A stretch of DNA of 64,000 nucleotides from an uncultured Desulfovibrio sp. (GTDB lineage: Bacteria > Desulfobacterota > Desulfovibrionia > Desulfovibrionales > Desulfovibrionaceae): assembly GCA_913063155.1 (NCBI GenBank), contig CAJXYU010000001.1:682001-746000 (forward strand). Direction: 5' to 3'. Positions 41,895-51,145 of this stretch are shown here, in pieces (positions within the stretch are counted from its first letter, which is position 1; every line of letters begins with the position of its first letter). The position numbers and the translations under genes were made by a program. Below the pieces are notes generated by a model. It did no database searches. It was not told the DNA's origin and saw nothing but the letters and a program-made list of their open reading frames with translations.

Positions 41895-44800
41895 ATGAAC
41901 GATTCAGACAAACAAACAGGATTCATCCCGTCCATCGTCCGCTTCTTCCTGACCTCCAGAATGTCGTTGATACTGGCTGTGGCCTCGCTGCTGCTGGGCA
42001 TTGCCGCCATCCTCGTCACCCCTCGCGAGGAGGAACCCCAAATCGTGGTGCCCATGGCCGACATCATGGTCCAGGTTCCCGGAGCTTCCGCCGAAGAGGT
42101 GGAAAAACTGGTCACCACTCCCCTGGAACGGATCCTTTGGCAGATCGACGGCGTGGAGTACGTCTATTCCATCTCCCGCAAAGCCATGTCGGCAGTCACC
42201 GTACGCTTCTTTGTCGGCGAGGACCGTGAAGACTCACTCATCAAATTGCACAACGCCATCGCCAAGAATGTGGACATAGCCCCCCAGGTGGTTTCCGGCT
42301 GGGTCATCAAACCCGTGGAAATCGATGATGTGCCAATCGTCACTCTGGCCTTGCACCCGGATTTCGGGTGGGGGGGGCGCTACAACGACCACGACTTGCG
42401 GCGCATGGCCGAAGAGCTCTTCCACCGACTGGCGCAGGAGGAGGACATTTCGCTCGTGTCCCTGCATTCGGGCCGAAGCCGGGAGGTGCGTGTGGAGTTG
42501 CAGCCCGACCGCATGGCTGGATTCAATGTTTCTCCCCTGGAGATCGCCACGGCCTTGGGAGGAGCCAACCGCTCCCTCACTGCGGGAGATCTGGAACGCC
42601 TCAATGAGCGCACCGAGGTGGTCAGCCAATCCTTCCTCATGTCCGCGAATGAGGTGGCCGATCTTGTGGTTGGAGTGTTCGACAACAGGCCGGTCTACCT
42701 GCGCGACGTGGCCACAGTCATGGATGGCCCGACCGAGCCACAGAGCTATTCGCGCATTGGTTTCTCCAACCTGTACCTTTCGGAAATCGGCCAAACCGGC
42801 GCCACGGCGGATAGACCGGCCGTGACCCTGGCCCTGGCCAAAAAGAAAGGCGCCAACGCAGTCCGCGTGGCCGAGGGCATCCTGAAACGCATCGAAACCC
42901 TCAAACGTGAAATCCTGCCTGCAGGCGTGACAGTGGAGGTGACCCGCGACTACGGCCAAACCGCCCAGGCCAAAGTCAACGAGCTGCTCAATTCACTGCT
43001 CTTCGCCATCATCACCGTGGTGACTCTTCTGGCCTTCGCACTGGGCTGGCGCGAGGCTCTGGTGGTGGCCCTGGCCGTGCCCATGAGCTTTTCCCTGGCC
43101 CTGTTCGTCAACTACCTGTTCGGGTACACCATCAACCGGGTCACGCTTTTCGCCCTGATCCTGTCCCTTGGGCTGGTAGTGGACGATCCCATCACCAATG
43201 TGGACAACATCCAACGCCACATCCGCATGGGAACGCGAAATGCGCTGGACGCGACCCTGGAGGCGGTGCGCGAAGTACTGCCGCCGGTGATCATGTCCAC
43301 CCTGGCCATCATCGTTTCCTTCACCCCCATGTTCTTCATCACCGGGATGATGGGCCCGTACATGGCCCCCATGGCCGCCAACGTTCCGCTTACCGTGGCC
43401 TTCTCCACTGTGGCGGCGCTTACCGTCGTGCCTTGGATGGCCTACCTGCTGCTCAGAAACCGCGCGCCAGACAGGCCGCAGGAGCAGATTTCCTCGGTGG
43501 ACGCCGCCGATCCCAGGCTGGTGAAACTCTACACCCGAATCATCACCCCTTTCCTGGAAAGCATACGCAATCGGCGCTTCCTGTTCCTGGGACTCCTTGC
43601 CGGACTGGCCCTGTGCGTTGCTTTGGTCCTGTTGCGCCAAGTGCCCCTCAAGATGCTGCCCTTCGACAACAAGAACGAGCTGCAGTTGGTCATCGACCTG
43701 CCCGAGGGCGCCTCCTTGGAGGCCACGGACCGGGTGGTTCGCGACTTTGAAGACTACCTGCGTACTGTCCCCGAAATCACCAACTTCGTGACGTATACGG
43801 GCTCTCCTTCGGCCATGGATTTCAACGGCATGGTCCGTCATTATTACTGGCGAACAGGACCGCAACAGGCCGACATCCGCATCAACCTTGCAAACAAGTC
43901 ACGCCGCTCCATGCAAAGCCACGGTATCGGCCTGCGACTGCGAAACGACCTGAGCGCCCTGGCGCGCAAACATGGATCCAGGCTCAAAATTGTGGAGTCT
44001 CCCCCTGGCCCACCGGTCATAAGCACCATCACCACAGAGATTTATGGCCGCCCAGCCTTGCCTTATGAACACCTTGTCGAGGGTGCTCGGCACATCGAGG
44101 CTCTCATGGCCGAGGAGCCCGGCGTCGTGGACATCGACGATTCGGCCGAGGCGGAGAGAACCATGTTCGATTTCGTCCTGGACAAGGAAAAGGCCGCCTT
44201 GCACGGGATCACCGCCGACGATGTTGTCCGCACCCTTCGCATGGCCCTGGCGGGCGAGGCGGTCTCCACGGTACACGAGACCAGTGAACGCCAGCCTTTG
44301 CCCGTACGACTGATCCTACCCAAAAGCAGACGCACCGGCCCGGAGCAACTCGCCGAACTGCACATGAAAGGAAGCAACGGAAAGATGGCGCCTTTAGCCG
44401 AACTGGGAAAATTCGTGCAAGTGTCGGTAGAACAGCCCATCTACCACAAAAACCTCAAGCGCGTTGCCTATGTCTTCGCGGACACGGCCGGACGTGCGCC
44501 CGGCGAGGCCATTCTGGATCTGCAGGCTCGGCTCAAGGACTCTCCCATGCCACCGGGGACCAGCGCAGAATGGGCGGGCGAAGGAGAATGGAAAATCACC
44601 CTGGACGTGTTCCGTGACCTGGGCCTGGCTTTCGGAGCCGCCTTGCTGGGCATCTACATCCTGCTCATCATCCAGACCGGCTCCTACGGCATACCGCTTT
44701 TGATCATGTCGGCCATTCCCCTGACCATGCTCGGCATCATGCCTGGATTTTGGCTGCTGAACCTCGTTGCCGGCGGTAAAATCGGCGGATTCGGCGACCC

Positions 44801-45125
44801 GGTCTTCTTCACGGCAACCTCCATGATCGGAATGATCGCTCTGGGCGGCATCGTCATCCGCAACTCGCTGGTGCTCATCGAATTCATCCAACAGGCATTG
44901 AGAGAAGGCCACAGCCTGCGCGAAGCCATCGTCCTCTGTGGCGCGGTGCGCATGCGGCCCATCGTGCTCACGGCGCTGACCACGGCTCTTGGGGCCTGGC
45001 CCATCACTCTGGACCCCATTTTCTCGGGCCTGGCCTGGGCGCTCATTTTCGGACTTTTCGCTTCAACCCTGTTCACGCTGGTGGTGGTGCCCACCGGCTA
45101 TTACGTGATTTACGGCAAAGAATAG
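41895..45125 (+). CDS. RND-family efflux pump permease
   Basis: 1076 residues of the AcrB/HAE superfamily. The first helix is followed by TPREEEPQIVVPMADIMV, then the porter domain, central helices with the charged residues needed for proton coupling (LSLGLVVDDPITNVDN), a second porter half and C-terminal helices (GMIALGGIVIRNSLVLIEF). Twelve membrane segments are expected. The substrate is not evident. It forms an operon with the adaptor upstream and ends before a bidirectional terminator. Confidence 0.93.
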   Translation: MNDSDKQTGFIPSIVRFFLTSRMSLILAVASLLLGIAAILVTPREEEPQIVVPMADIMVQVPGASAEEVEKLVTTPLERILWQIDGVEYVYSISRKAMSAVTVRFFVGEDREDSLIKLHNAIAKNVDIAPQVVSGWVIKPVEIDDVPIVTLALHPDFGWGGRYNDHDLRRMAEELFHRLAQEEDISLVSLHSGRSREVRVELQPDRMAGFNVSPLEIATALGGANRSLTAGDLERLNERTEVVSQSFLMSANEVADLVVGVFDNRPVYLRDVATVMDGPTEPQSYSRIGFSNLYLSEIGQTGATADRPAVTLALAKKKGANAVRVAEGILKRIETLKREILPAGVTVEVTRDYGQTAQAKVNELLNSLLFAIITVVTLLAFALGWREALVVALAVPMSFSLALFVNYLFGYTINRVTLFALILSLGLVVDDPITNVDNIQRHIRMGTRNALDATLEAVREVLPPVIMSTLAIIVSFTPMFFITGMMGPYMAPMAANVPLTVAFSTVAALTVVPWMAYLLLRNRAPDRPQEQISSVDAADPRLVKLYTRIITPFLESIRNRRFLFLGLLAGLALCVALVLLRQVPLKMLPFDNKNELQLVIDLPEGASLEATDRVVRDFEDYLRTVPEITNFVTYTGSPSAMDFNGMVRHYYWRTGPQQADIRINLANKSRRSMQSHGIGLRLRNDLSALARKHGSRLKIVESPPGPPVISTITTEIYGRPALPYEHLVEGARHIEALMAEEPGVVDIDDSAEAERTMFDFVLDKEKAALHGITADDVVRTLRMALAGEAVSTVHETSERQPLPVRLILPKSRRTGPEQLAELHMKGSNGKMAPLAELGKFVQVSVEQPIYHKNLKRVAYVFADTAGRAPGEAILDLQARLKDSPMPPGTSAEWAGEGEWKITLDVFRDLGLAFGAALLGIYILLIIQTGSYGIPLLIMSAIPLTMLGIMPGFWLLNLVAGGKIGGFGDPVFFTATSMIGMIALGGIVIRNSLVLIEFIQQALREGHSLREAIVLCGAVRMRPIVLTALTTALGAWPITLDPIFSGLAWALIFGLFASTLFTLVVVPTGYYVIYGKE

Positions 45126-45231
45126 ACCCGAAAGAGGAAGGCTTTTCAAATTTTTTGGCTATGGCGCTTCGCGCGCCAGCCGCGATATCGAAAACCTATC
45201 GGAAAGCGGCTTTCCTATTAATACAAACAAA

Positions 45232-45263
45232 AAAGCCCCGGCACATATTCTTGCCGGGGCTTT
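45232..45263. terminator. bidirectional terminator between the RND pump and M16 protease genes
   Basis: AAAGCCCCGGCA pairs with TGCCGGGGCTTT (12 bp), with A-run before and T-rich DNA after. The two genes converge here. Confidence 0.88.
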
Positions 45264-45277
45264 AGTTTCATTGCTTG

Positions 45278-48190
45278 CTACAGCAGCTCTTTAATTTCCA
45301 AATCCACGTTGGACGCCTTCATGGCCTCCTCATTGCCGAGCACAGTAACGGCCCCGTTTTCAGCCACAATGCGAGCGGCTTGAGCCAGCTTCTTGAAGTC
45401 CTCCTCGGTGGTGGCCAGAATCTGGTCCCTCACCTCCTGACGGAAGACCTCGGTCTCGCCCACCAGCTCCCGGGCCGTGGCCGAGAACCCCTTGGCGTCC
45501 GGCAGCATATAGGTATCCAACTCGCCTATGGCCCCGATGATGGACTTTTCCAACTCATCCTGCGGCACATTCAGATTTTCCAGAAAATCCACCACACCGT
45601 CATAGGCCTGCAAGGTCTTTCCCACGTTGGGATCACGGTAGGACACGAAGTTGAAACTGCCGCTGATACGGTCAAACAGGCAGAACCCGCCGTACGCGCC
45701 GCCCTGTACGCGGACCTTTTCCCACAAATAACTGGTGCGCAGGAATTTGGAGGCGGCATGCACAGCGCCCACGAATTCAAAGCCGTGCTCATAAACATTG
45801 CACCCCTTGCCCACGTAGTTGACTTGGGACGGAATGGCCAACCCCTCGCGCTGAGGAAAAACATGCGGGCAGAAGGAGTTTGGAGCGGCACTGTTTTCGG
45901 GCAGCGCAGCCGCAATGTCCTTCACCACCGGTTCCAGTACCTGGAAGTCGCTCTGGGGGACCGTAGCGTTGATGATCAGGCCGTTTTTGGAAAGCAAAAA
46001 CCGGCGCACCTGCTCCAATTCCTTGGCCACCCGGCGAAAATCCTTTTCAATACGTTCGGCCAACTCGCGCAGGAACTGCAGGCTGGTCACCCCGGAAATG
46101 GTCTCTTCCATGGCGTGGGCACGATGGGCCCGGGCCTTAAGCCGCGCAGCCACCACCTGGTGCCCGGCCGGAACAAGTCGCTGCTCGGCCCGGGACTTGG
46201 CCTCGAACAGGATCTGACGGAACCGCTCCAGGTTGTCCAGTTTAGGCCGCGTCAGAATCTCGGTGAGGATTTCGGCGGTTTCCTGCACCTTTTCCATGGT
46301 GCATTTGGCGCGTACGAACAGTCGGGCGGCGGCGCGGTCCGTTCCCCGAATGGGAGAGACAAACACCTGCGGGTAGATTCCTCCTGTGGTGCGGGCGATC
46401 CACTGGGAAAGCTCAACATAGTCGCGGTCCAAGGTTCCCATTTCCGTGAGCATACGGCCGAACAACGCAGTGTACGGCAGCAATTCGTCAGGCAATGTCG
46501 TCAGGTCGAAGCCGAAATCCAGATAGGCGATGCCATTGGTAAAGAGATCGTGGTGGTAACAGGGAACTCCGTTGACGTGCTTCACCTCGGTAGGCACGAT
46601 CTGGTTTTTCTTGTCCAGATCGCCCACGGCCAACCTCGGGATGGAGGCCAACGCTTCCGGAGAATCCGGCTCCTCCTGCAAACGATGCAACTCCTTGGCC
46701 TCCGCAATAATTCCCTTGACCTGCTCCTCGGACATTTCGGCCTTGGCTGCCGCCAGCCGTTCCTTTTCCATGGTCGCCAGGCTCGCGGCCATTTTCTGAT
46801 CCGGTTCAAGAAGCACGGTGGAGCGGTGCGGATTGTACAGGAACAGGCGAGCCAGGAGTTCCTCGAAAATATTGTCGCCGCTGGCCACCCAGTGCTTGAC
46901 GTTTTTGAGCGGCTCCTCAAAAGGCAGCAAAAGCAGCGGATCGCCTTCGACTCCGTCCTCCTTGTCATAAAGCCAGGAGGACAGGGCCTGGAACATGAGG
47001 GTCAGCCCGCGAGGATACGAACCCGTGTTATTCTCGCGCAGACCGAACTCCACGGAATTGATGGCCGCTTCCACGTCCTTGGGGTCGATCCCCTTTTCCA
47101 CCAGTTCCTTGATGGTATGGAAGATGATGGATTCCACCTTGTGGGCGTTGGACGGGTGGATTCCCTTGAGACCCACCGAAAAAAACATCTGGCGGATGTC
47201 CGCTTCCAGCCCCACGCCGGCCAGGTCTTCGCCCAGGCCGGAATCCATGAGATTCTTGCGCAGAGGCGAGGACGGCAGTCCGATGAGGATGTGTTCCAGA
47301 ATATGCAAGGCCAGATTCAGATTTGCATCGGCGGTTTCCGCCAGCCCCCAGTTGACCGTGAACATGCCTTTGGCCAGACGCTGAGAGGCCGGATACGGCT
47401 TGCGCACGGCCACGGCTTCCTTGAAACGATCCTGCAAGGGCACCCTGGAGTCTGAGACGTCAATCTTTTCAAACTGATCGAAATACTCGGCCAGTATTTC
47501 CAAACGCTTTTCCGGGTCATCGTCGCCATAGAAATATGCGTAGGCGTTGGACGGATGGTAGTGGGTCTTGTGGAACCGACTGAACTGCTCCCAGGTCAGA
47601 TCCGGAATCACCTCCGGGTCGCCTCCCGAGTCCAGACCATAAGTATTGTCCGGGAAAAGGGACTGCTGGGAATACTCGTAGAGCAGACTGTCCGGACTGG
47701 AATACGCCCCTTTCATTTCATTATAGACAACGCCCTTGTAGGTCATTTCGTCCGCTACGCCCGAAAGTTCGTAATGCCAGCCTTCCTGTTTGAGGCGGTT
47801 CTCATCAAGGTTGGGGAAGAACACGGCATCCAGGTAGACGTCCACCAGGTTGTAGAAGTCCTGAAGATTGGCGCTGGCCACAGGGTAGCAGGTCTTGTCC
47901 GGGAAAGTCAGGGCGTTGAGAAAAGTTTGCAGCGAGCCTTTGAGCAATTCCACGAACGGCTCCTTCACCGGGTATTTGCGCGAACCGCAGAGCACCGAGT
48001 GCTCCAGGATGTGGGCAATGCCTGTGGAGTCCTCGGGCGGGGTACGGAAGCTGATGCCGAACACCTTGTTCTCATCATCATTGAGGATGGACAGCACCCT
48101 GCCGCCGGTTTTGGTGTGGCGGTAGATCTCGGCCTTGCTGTTCAGCTCCGGTATTTCGAGTTCGCGAATCTTTTCGAATCCGTGGTGCAT
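45278..48190 (-). CDS. M16C-family (presequence-protease-like) zinc metalloprotease
   Basis: 970 residues, normal for the PreP/insulinase M16C group. The inverted zinc motif HxxEH is in TGIAHILEHSVLCGS near residue 60, and the second glutamate region follows near residue 135 (EMKGAYSSPDSLLYEY, NEMKG type). Four homologous domains joined by a hinge enclose a chamber that degrades peptides. No signal peptide, so cytoplasmic. AAGGA precedes the ATG. Confidence 0.92.
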   Translation of the reverse strand: MHHGFEKIRELEIPELNSKAEIYRHTKTGGRVLSILNDDENKVFGISFRTPPEDSTGIAHILEHSVLCGSRKYPVKEPFVELLKGSLQTFLNALTFPDKTCYPVASANLQDFYNLVDVYLDAVFFPNLDENRLKQEGWHYELSGVADEMTYKGVVYNEMKGAYSSPDSLLYEYSQQSLFPDNTYGLDSGGDPEVIPDLTWEQFSRFHKTHYHPSNAYAYFYGDDDPEKRLEILAEYFDQFEKIDVSDSRVPLQDRFKEAVAVRKPYPASQRLAKGMFTVNWGLAETADANLNLALHILEHILIGLPSSPLRKNLMDSGLGEDLAGVGLEADIRQMFFSVGLKGIHPSNAHKVESIIFHTIKELVEKGIDPKDVEAAINSVEFGLRENNTGSYPRGLTLMFQALSSWLYDKEDGVEGDPLLLLPFEEPLKNVKHWVASGDNIFEELLARLFLYNPHRSTVLLEPDQKMAASLATMEKERLAAAKAEMSEEQVKGIIAEAKELHRLQEEPDSPEALASIPRLAVGDLDKKNQIVPTEVKHVNGVPCYHHDLFTNGIAYLDFGFDLTTLPDELLPYTALFGRMLTEMGTLDRDYVELSQWIARTTGGIYPQVFVSPIRGTDRAAARLFVRAKCTMEKVQETAEILTEILTRPKLDNLERFRQILFEAKSRAEQRLVPAGHQVVAARLKARAHRAHAMEETISGVTSLQFLRELAERIEKDFRRVAKELEQVRRFLLSKNGLIINATVPQSDFQVLEPVVKDIAAALPENSAAPNSFCPHVFPQREGLAIPSQVNYVGKGCNVYEHGFEFVGAVHAASKFLRTSYLWEKVRVQGGAYGGFCLFDRISGSFNFVSYRDPNVGKTLQAYDGVVDFLENLNVPQDELEKSIIGAIGELDTYMLPDAKGFSATARELVGETEVFRQEVRDQILATTEEDFKKLAQAARIVAENGAVTVLGNEEAMKASNVDLEIKELL

Positions 48191-48307
48191 ATGACTGTTC
48201 CTTCTTTCAGGATGTGTTGTGGCGTTTATCGGAACGGGCTGCGCCCGGCCCCAAGCTATACACCATAGGCCTTCGCCTTGAAAGCTCAGGAAAATTAAAA
48301 AAAGAGC

Positions 48308-48336
48308 TTGACGCCGTCACAACCGATGTATAGAAC
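48308..48336 (+). promoter_or_regulatory. possible promoter of the peroxiredoxin gene
   Basis: TTGACG and TAGAAC are 17 bp apart, about 65 bases before the start codon. No clear PerR palindrome was found. Confidence 0.35.
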
Positions 48337-48401
48337 TCTTTTTGAAAACAGCAATCATTACTAGTTAGAAAAAATAACGACAAGAAAATAAGGAGATAAA
48401 A

Positions 48402-49025
48402 ATGAGCTGCGAACATGAACACGAATTGGATTTTGCGAAAGTCGGTCAGCCGGTCCCCGAATTCAAGCTGGAAACCTTTGATCCTGAAGAAGGCTTTTTC
48501 GGCGAAGTGGACCTTGGCGAGTTGCGCAAGGCCGGCAAGTGGGTCGTTCTTTTCTTCTACCCGGCGGACTTCACCTTCGTCTGCCCCACCGAACTGGCGG
48601 ACCTGGCAGCCAAGCATGCCGAACTCAAGGAACTCGGCGTGGAAGTGATCTCCGTGTCCACCGACACCAAATTCTCCCACATGGCCTGGAAAAACGACGA
48701 GCGCCTGCTGGAAAACGTGCGCTACAAGATGGCCGCCGACCCCACCGGCATCGTCTCCCGTTTCTTCGACGTCTATGACTTTGAAACCGGACTGGCGCTG
48801 CGCGGCACCTTCGTCATCAGCCCCGAAGGAGTGCTGGCCTCTTCCGAAATCAACTTCTACAACGTGGGCCGCAACGCGGACGAACTCCTGCGCAAGATGA
48901 AGGCCAACGTCTATCTCAAGGAAAACCCGAACGAAGTCTGCCCCGCCAAGTGGGAACCGGGCAAGAAGACCCTGACCCCAGGCGAAGGCATGGTCGGTAA
49001 CGTTTACGAAGCCCTGAACGATTAA
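48402..49025 (+). CDS. 2-Cys peroxiredoxin (AhpC/Prx1 type)
   Basis: 207 residues. The peroxidatic cysteine is in ADFTFVCPTEL near residue 57 and the resolving cysteine in NPNEVCPAKW near residue 178, so it is a typical 2-Cys enzyme that reduces hydrogen peroxide and organic peroxides. The reductant (thioredoxin or AhpF) is not encoded here. A clear ribosome site (AAGGAG) lies before the ATG. A hairpin follows the gene. Confidence 0.93.
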   Translation: MSCEHEHELDFAKVGQPVPEFKLETFDPEEGFFGEVDLGELRKAGKWVVLFFYPADFTFVCPTELADLAAKHAELKELGVEVISVSTDTKFSHMAWKNDERLLENVRYKMAADPTGIVSRFFDVYDFETGLALRGTFVISPEGVLASSEINFYNVGRNADELLRKMKANVYLKENPNEVCPAKWEPGKKTLTPGEGMVGNVYEALND

Positions 49026-49036
49026 GTCATGAACAA

Positions 49037-49070
49037 CCTGAGGTCCCTTTTCCCGGAAGGGGGCCTCAGG
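49037..49070 (+). terminator. hairpin after the peroxiredoxin gene
   Basis: CCTGAGG pairs with CCTCAGG, with an extra CCC/GGG inside. There is no T-run, so termination may be weak or factor-dependent. Confidence 0.5.
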
Positions 49071-49187
49071 CCTACCTCTCCAAGCTTTCTCTCAATCACC
49101 TCCGGCGATAAAACTTCGCAAATATAGACATATGAATTCATTGCTGATATTCGCTTCTCCTACCCCTTGAACAAGGAGACGCGATTC

Positions 49188-49937
49188 ATGCCGTTCTGTA
49201 CATACAAGACTCATTCCCTTCACTACCGCGAACAGGGCCAAGGCCCGCTGCTCGTCATTCTGCCGGGCAACACGGCCTCTTCAGCATGGCACCGGGGAGA
49301 ACTGCACTACTTCGGACAGACCCACCGGGCCGTGGTTTTGGACATCCTGGGCACCGGCCAGTCGGAAAGACTCGACCCGTGGCCTGAAGACTGGTGGTTC
49401 GAAGCCGCCTGCCAAGCATGTGCCTTGGCCGAGCAACTGGGCGAGGAGCGTTTCATTATTTCGGGTGCCAGCGGCGGGGCAGCGGCGGCGTTGTTGGCCG
49501 CCATTCATTTTCCGGAAAGAATTATTGCCGTCATGGCCGACAGTTGCGTGGAGCACTTCTCTCCTCAAGGACTTCATGAAGAGGTAAAAACGCGAGAGCT
49601 GAAACTGCCCGAACAGGTTGCCTTCTGGGAAACAGCTCATGGCGACGACTGGGAGCAGGTCGTCCACGCCGACAGCACGTTGCTCCGTGGTCTTGCAGAC
49701 AGGGGCGGAAATGTATTTGCAGAGAGGCTCTCCGAAATCTCCTGCCCTGTATTGCTGACCGCCAGCCGCAGGGATTCCTTTCTTCCGGACGTTGCCGAGC
49801 AACTTGCTTCCATGGGCAAAAAGATCCCCAAAAGCACCGTCCACGTCTCCGATGGAGGCGACCACCCTTTCATGTGGACCATGGCTGAAGAATTCCAGAA
49901 AGTTGCCGCGAAATTCCTGTCCGCCATCAAAGAGTGA
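49188..49937 (+). CDS. alpha/beta hydrolase
   Basis: 249 residues. LLVILPGNTASSAWH carries the oxyanion region, the nucleophile elbow is IISGASGGAAAALL (Ser near residue 92), an acid residue is expected near SRRDSFLPD, and the histidine is in SDGGDHPFMW. All triad members appear present, so it should be an active hydrolase; the substrate is unknown. AAGGAGA fits the ATG at 49188, not the first ATG at 49167. Confidence 0.85.
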   Translation: MPFCTYKTHSLHYREQGQGPLLVILPGNTASSAWHRGELHYFGQTHRAVVLDILGTGQSERLDPWPEDWWFEAACQACALAEQLGEERFIISGASGGAAAALLAAIHFPERIIAVMADSCVEHFSPQGLHEEVKTRELKLPEQVAFWETAHGDDWEQVVHADSTLLRGLADRGGNVFAERLSEISCPVLLTASRRDSFLPDVAEQLASMGKKIPKSTVHVSDGGDHPFMWTMAEEFQKVAAKFLSAIKE

Positions 49938-49961
49938 ACGCCCCGTTCCGGCTGGCAGAAC

Positions 49962-50089
49962 CTATTTCGGCTCGAAAAGGTTTGAGCGCCAGGCACAAAA
50001 AAAGATCAAGGCCGACACGTACTCTTCGGTACGCGAGGGCATGATCTTTTTGCAGTAAGCCGCAACCAGGCCTTTTCGAGCCGGAATAG
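49962..50089. repeat. 128-bp imperfect inverted repeat
   Basis: The arms at 49962-49980 and 50071-50089 are 19 bp and complementary except for one T:G. Inside, AAAAAGATCA (49999-50008) pairs with TGATCTTTTT (50042-50051), and CGTAC/GTACG closes a short loop. On the minus strand the inner stem ends in seven T, so it can act as a terminator for the small RNA candidate next to it, and possibly for the hydrolase gene on the plus strand. Confidence 0.65.
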
Positions 50090-50093
50090 AAAT

Positions 50094-50275
50094 GTGCGCC
50101 ATGCCAGGTTACCCGGCCGCTCCCGCCTCGGTCCAACCTCGGCTAAGGTAGCTCTTCTTGACGCACTGCGCTTTTTGCTCTCTGCGGCGACTCGACTCGC
50201 CAATCTATGATCTCTTTCGGTTTAACCGCCCGCACCCTCCGTCAGGGTTATTGAAATTATGCTCATGGGCCCTTG
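50094..50275 (-). ncRNA. candidate structured small RNA, copy 1
   Basis: Shares two conserved blocks with copy 2: a hairpin block GGCGA-N6-TCGCC with its flank (50186-50206 on the plus strand) and CCAGGTTACCCGGC (50104-50117). A 3' domain is closed by a 7-bp helix (50094-50100 with 50160-50166). TGGACA (50305-50310) lies upstream on the minus strand with weak -10 choices. No known RNA family was recognised. The boundaries are approximate. Confidence 0.45.
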
Positions 50276-50356
50276 CAAAATATAACTAAGCATTCCTGCC
50301 TGCTTGTCCAGACACGACCCAAAAAAACTGTGGACATCCTGTTGAAAACATGGCGC

Positions 50357-50567
50357 AAAAAAGTGCGCCCAGCCAGGTTACCCGGCAGCCCCTCGGCCCA
50401 CTTCTTTCTTGGGACCCGTCAGGTGGCTCTTATGGCGCACGGTGCTCTTTCAAGGCACGTGGCGACTCGATTCGCCAATCTGCTTCAAAACAGTCGGTCT
50501 CGATTATTTGCGCATACCCTCCGCTGCTGTCCGCACCGGTTCCCAAAGGGAACAGTCCTTGACTCTT
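50357..50567 (-). ncRNA. candidate structured small RNA, copy 2
   Basis: The same plan as copy 1: the hairpin block at 50461-50481, CCAGGTTACCCGGC at 50373-50386, and a 3' domain closed by GTGCGCC/GGCGCAC (50363-50369 with 50434-50440) followed on the minus strand by TTTTTT, a terminator-like end. Near its 5' end GTTCCC-TTT-GGGAAC makes another hairpin. It has a good sigma-70 promoter. There is no known family match. Confidence 0.5.
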
Positions 50568-50573
50568 GAGTAC

Positions 50574-50602
50574 AATATACGCCTGTGGAAAAAGCCTGTC
50601 CA
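50574..50602 (-). promoter_or_regulatory. sigma-70 promoter of small RNA copy 2
   Basis: On the minus strand TGGACA and TATATT are exactly 17 bp apart and the RNA would start about 7 bases later. No gene with a start codon lies in range, which supports a non-coding transcript. Confidence 0.6.
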
Positions 50603-50663
50603 GTCCCAAACTGAAAAAAACGTCTATTTCACTCTCAAACGGTCTGAAAAGCAGAAAATAAAA

Positions 50664-50701
50664 ATGCGTCCGACCGCGCATTCCCATGCGGCCGGGCGCA
50701 C
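50664..50701 (-). terminator. intrinsic terminator of the 90-residue protein gene
   Basis: A long GC-rich stem (GCGCCCGGCCGCAT with ATGCGCGGTCGGACGC, a few mismatches) is followed on the minus strand by ATTTTTATTTT. Confidence 0.8.
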
Positions 50702-50756
50702 GAATTCATCAAAATTCGAATTCTCTTCCCGCCGAGCGGCAAGCCTCACAGTTCGA

Positions 50757-51029
50757 TCAGTCGATCTCAGCCAGAGCCGGATCATTGAGCAAATCCATGA
50801 CCCTGTCCATATTGAACTCGTGAGCGCCGATGGTCTCGGCATACTGGGAAAGTTCCAGTTCGCGACGCGCCTGCTCCCGGGCCAGAACTCGGGCCTGCTT
50901 TTCTGCGGAGTTGCGCCCCACGGCTTCGACGGCATCGTTCACACGGGTCTCGGCGGAAACGCCACTCTGCTCTGCCTGCTTTCTTTCTTCTGACGGGGAA
51001 TAAACCACCCGAACAAATTCGATATTCAT
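50757..51029 (-). CDS. conserved-looking small helical protein of unknown function
   Basis: 90 residues, soluble and mostly helical, with a basic-acidic middle (AEKQARVLAREQARRELEL) and an acidic end. AAGGAGG precedes the ATG and a strong terminator follows, so it is a genuine single-gene unit. No domain was recognised. It has no clear link to its neighbours. Confidence 0.7.
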   Translation of the reverse strand: MNIEFVRVVYSPSEERKQAEQSGVSAETRVNDAVEAVGRNSAEKQARVLAREQARRELELSQYAETIGAHEFNMDRVMDLLNDPALAEID

Positions 51030-51145
51030 GCTGGACCTCCTTGCAGCGTACCTCGCATGAAGCCATTTCCGTACCGTTATAAAAATATATAGTTATTCCA
51101 GCTTAATAATTCTTTATTTAGGCGAATGATGGGGAAAAATGTGCA

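Noticed and set aside
45275-47455. 726-codon plus-strand frame opposite the M16C protease
   Set aside because: A GC-rich shadow of the protease gene; His/Gln/Leu-rich composition typical of antisense frames.
50094-50567. 6S RNA, SRP RNA, tmRNA or RNase P RNA
   Set aside because: The diagnostic motifs (GGAAGGAAGCAG-type SRP loop, tmRNA tag and CCA end, RNase P core) are absent, and the presence of two tandem copies does not fit.
49938-50756. tRNA genes in the largest gene-free stretch
   Set aside because: No cloverleaf with TTCGAATC-type T-arm and CCA end was found on either strand.
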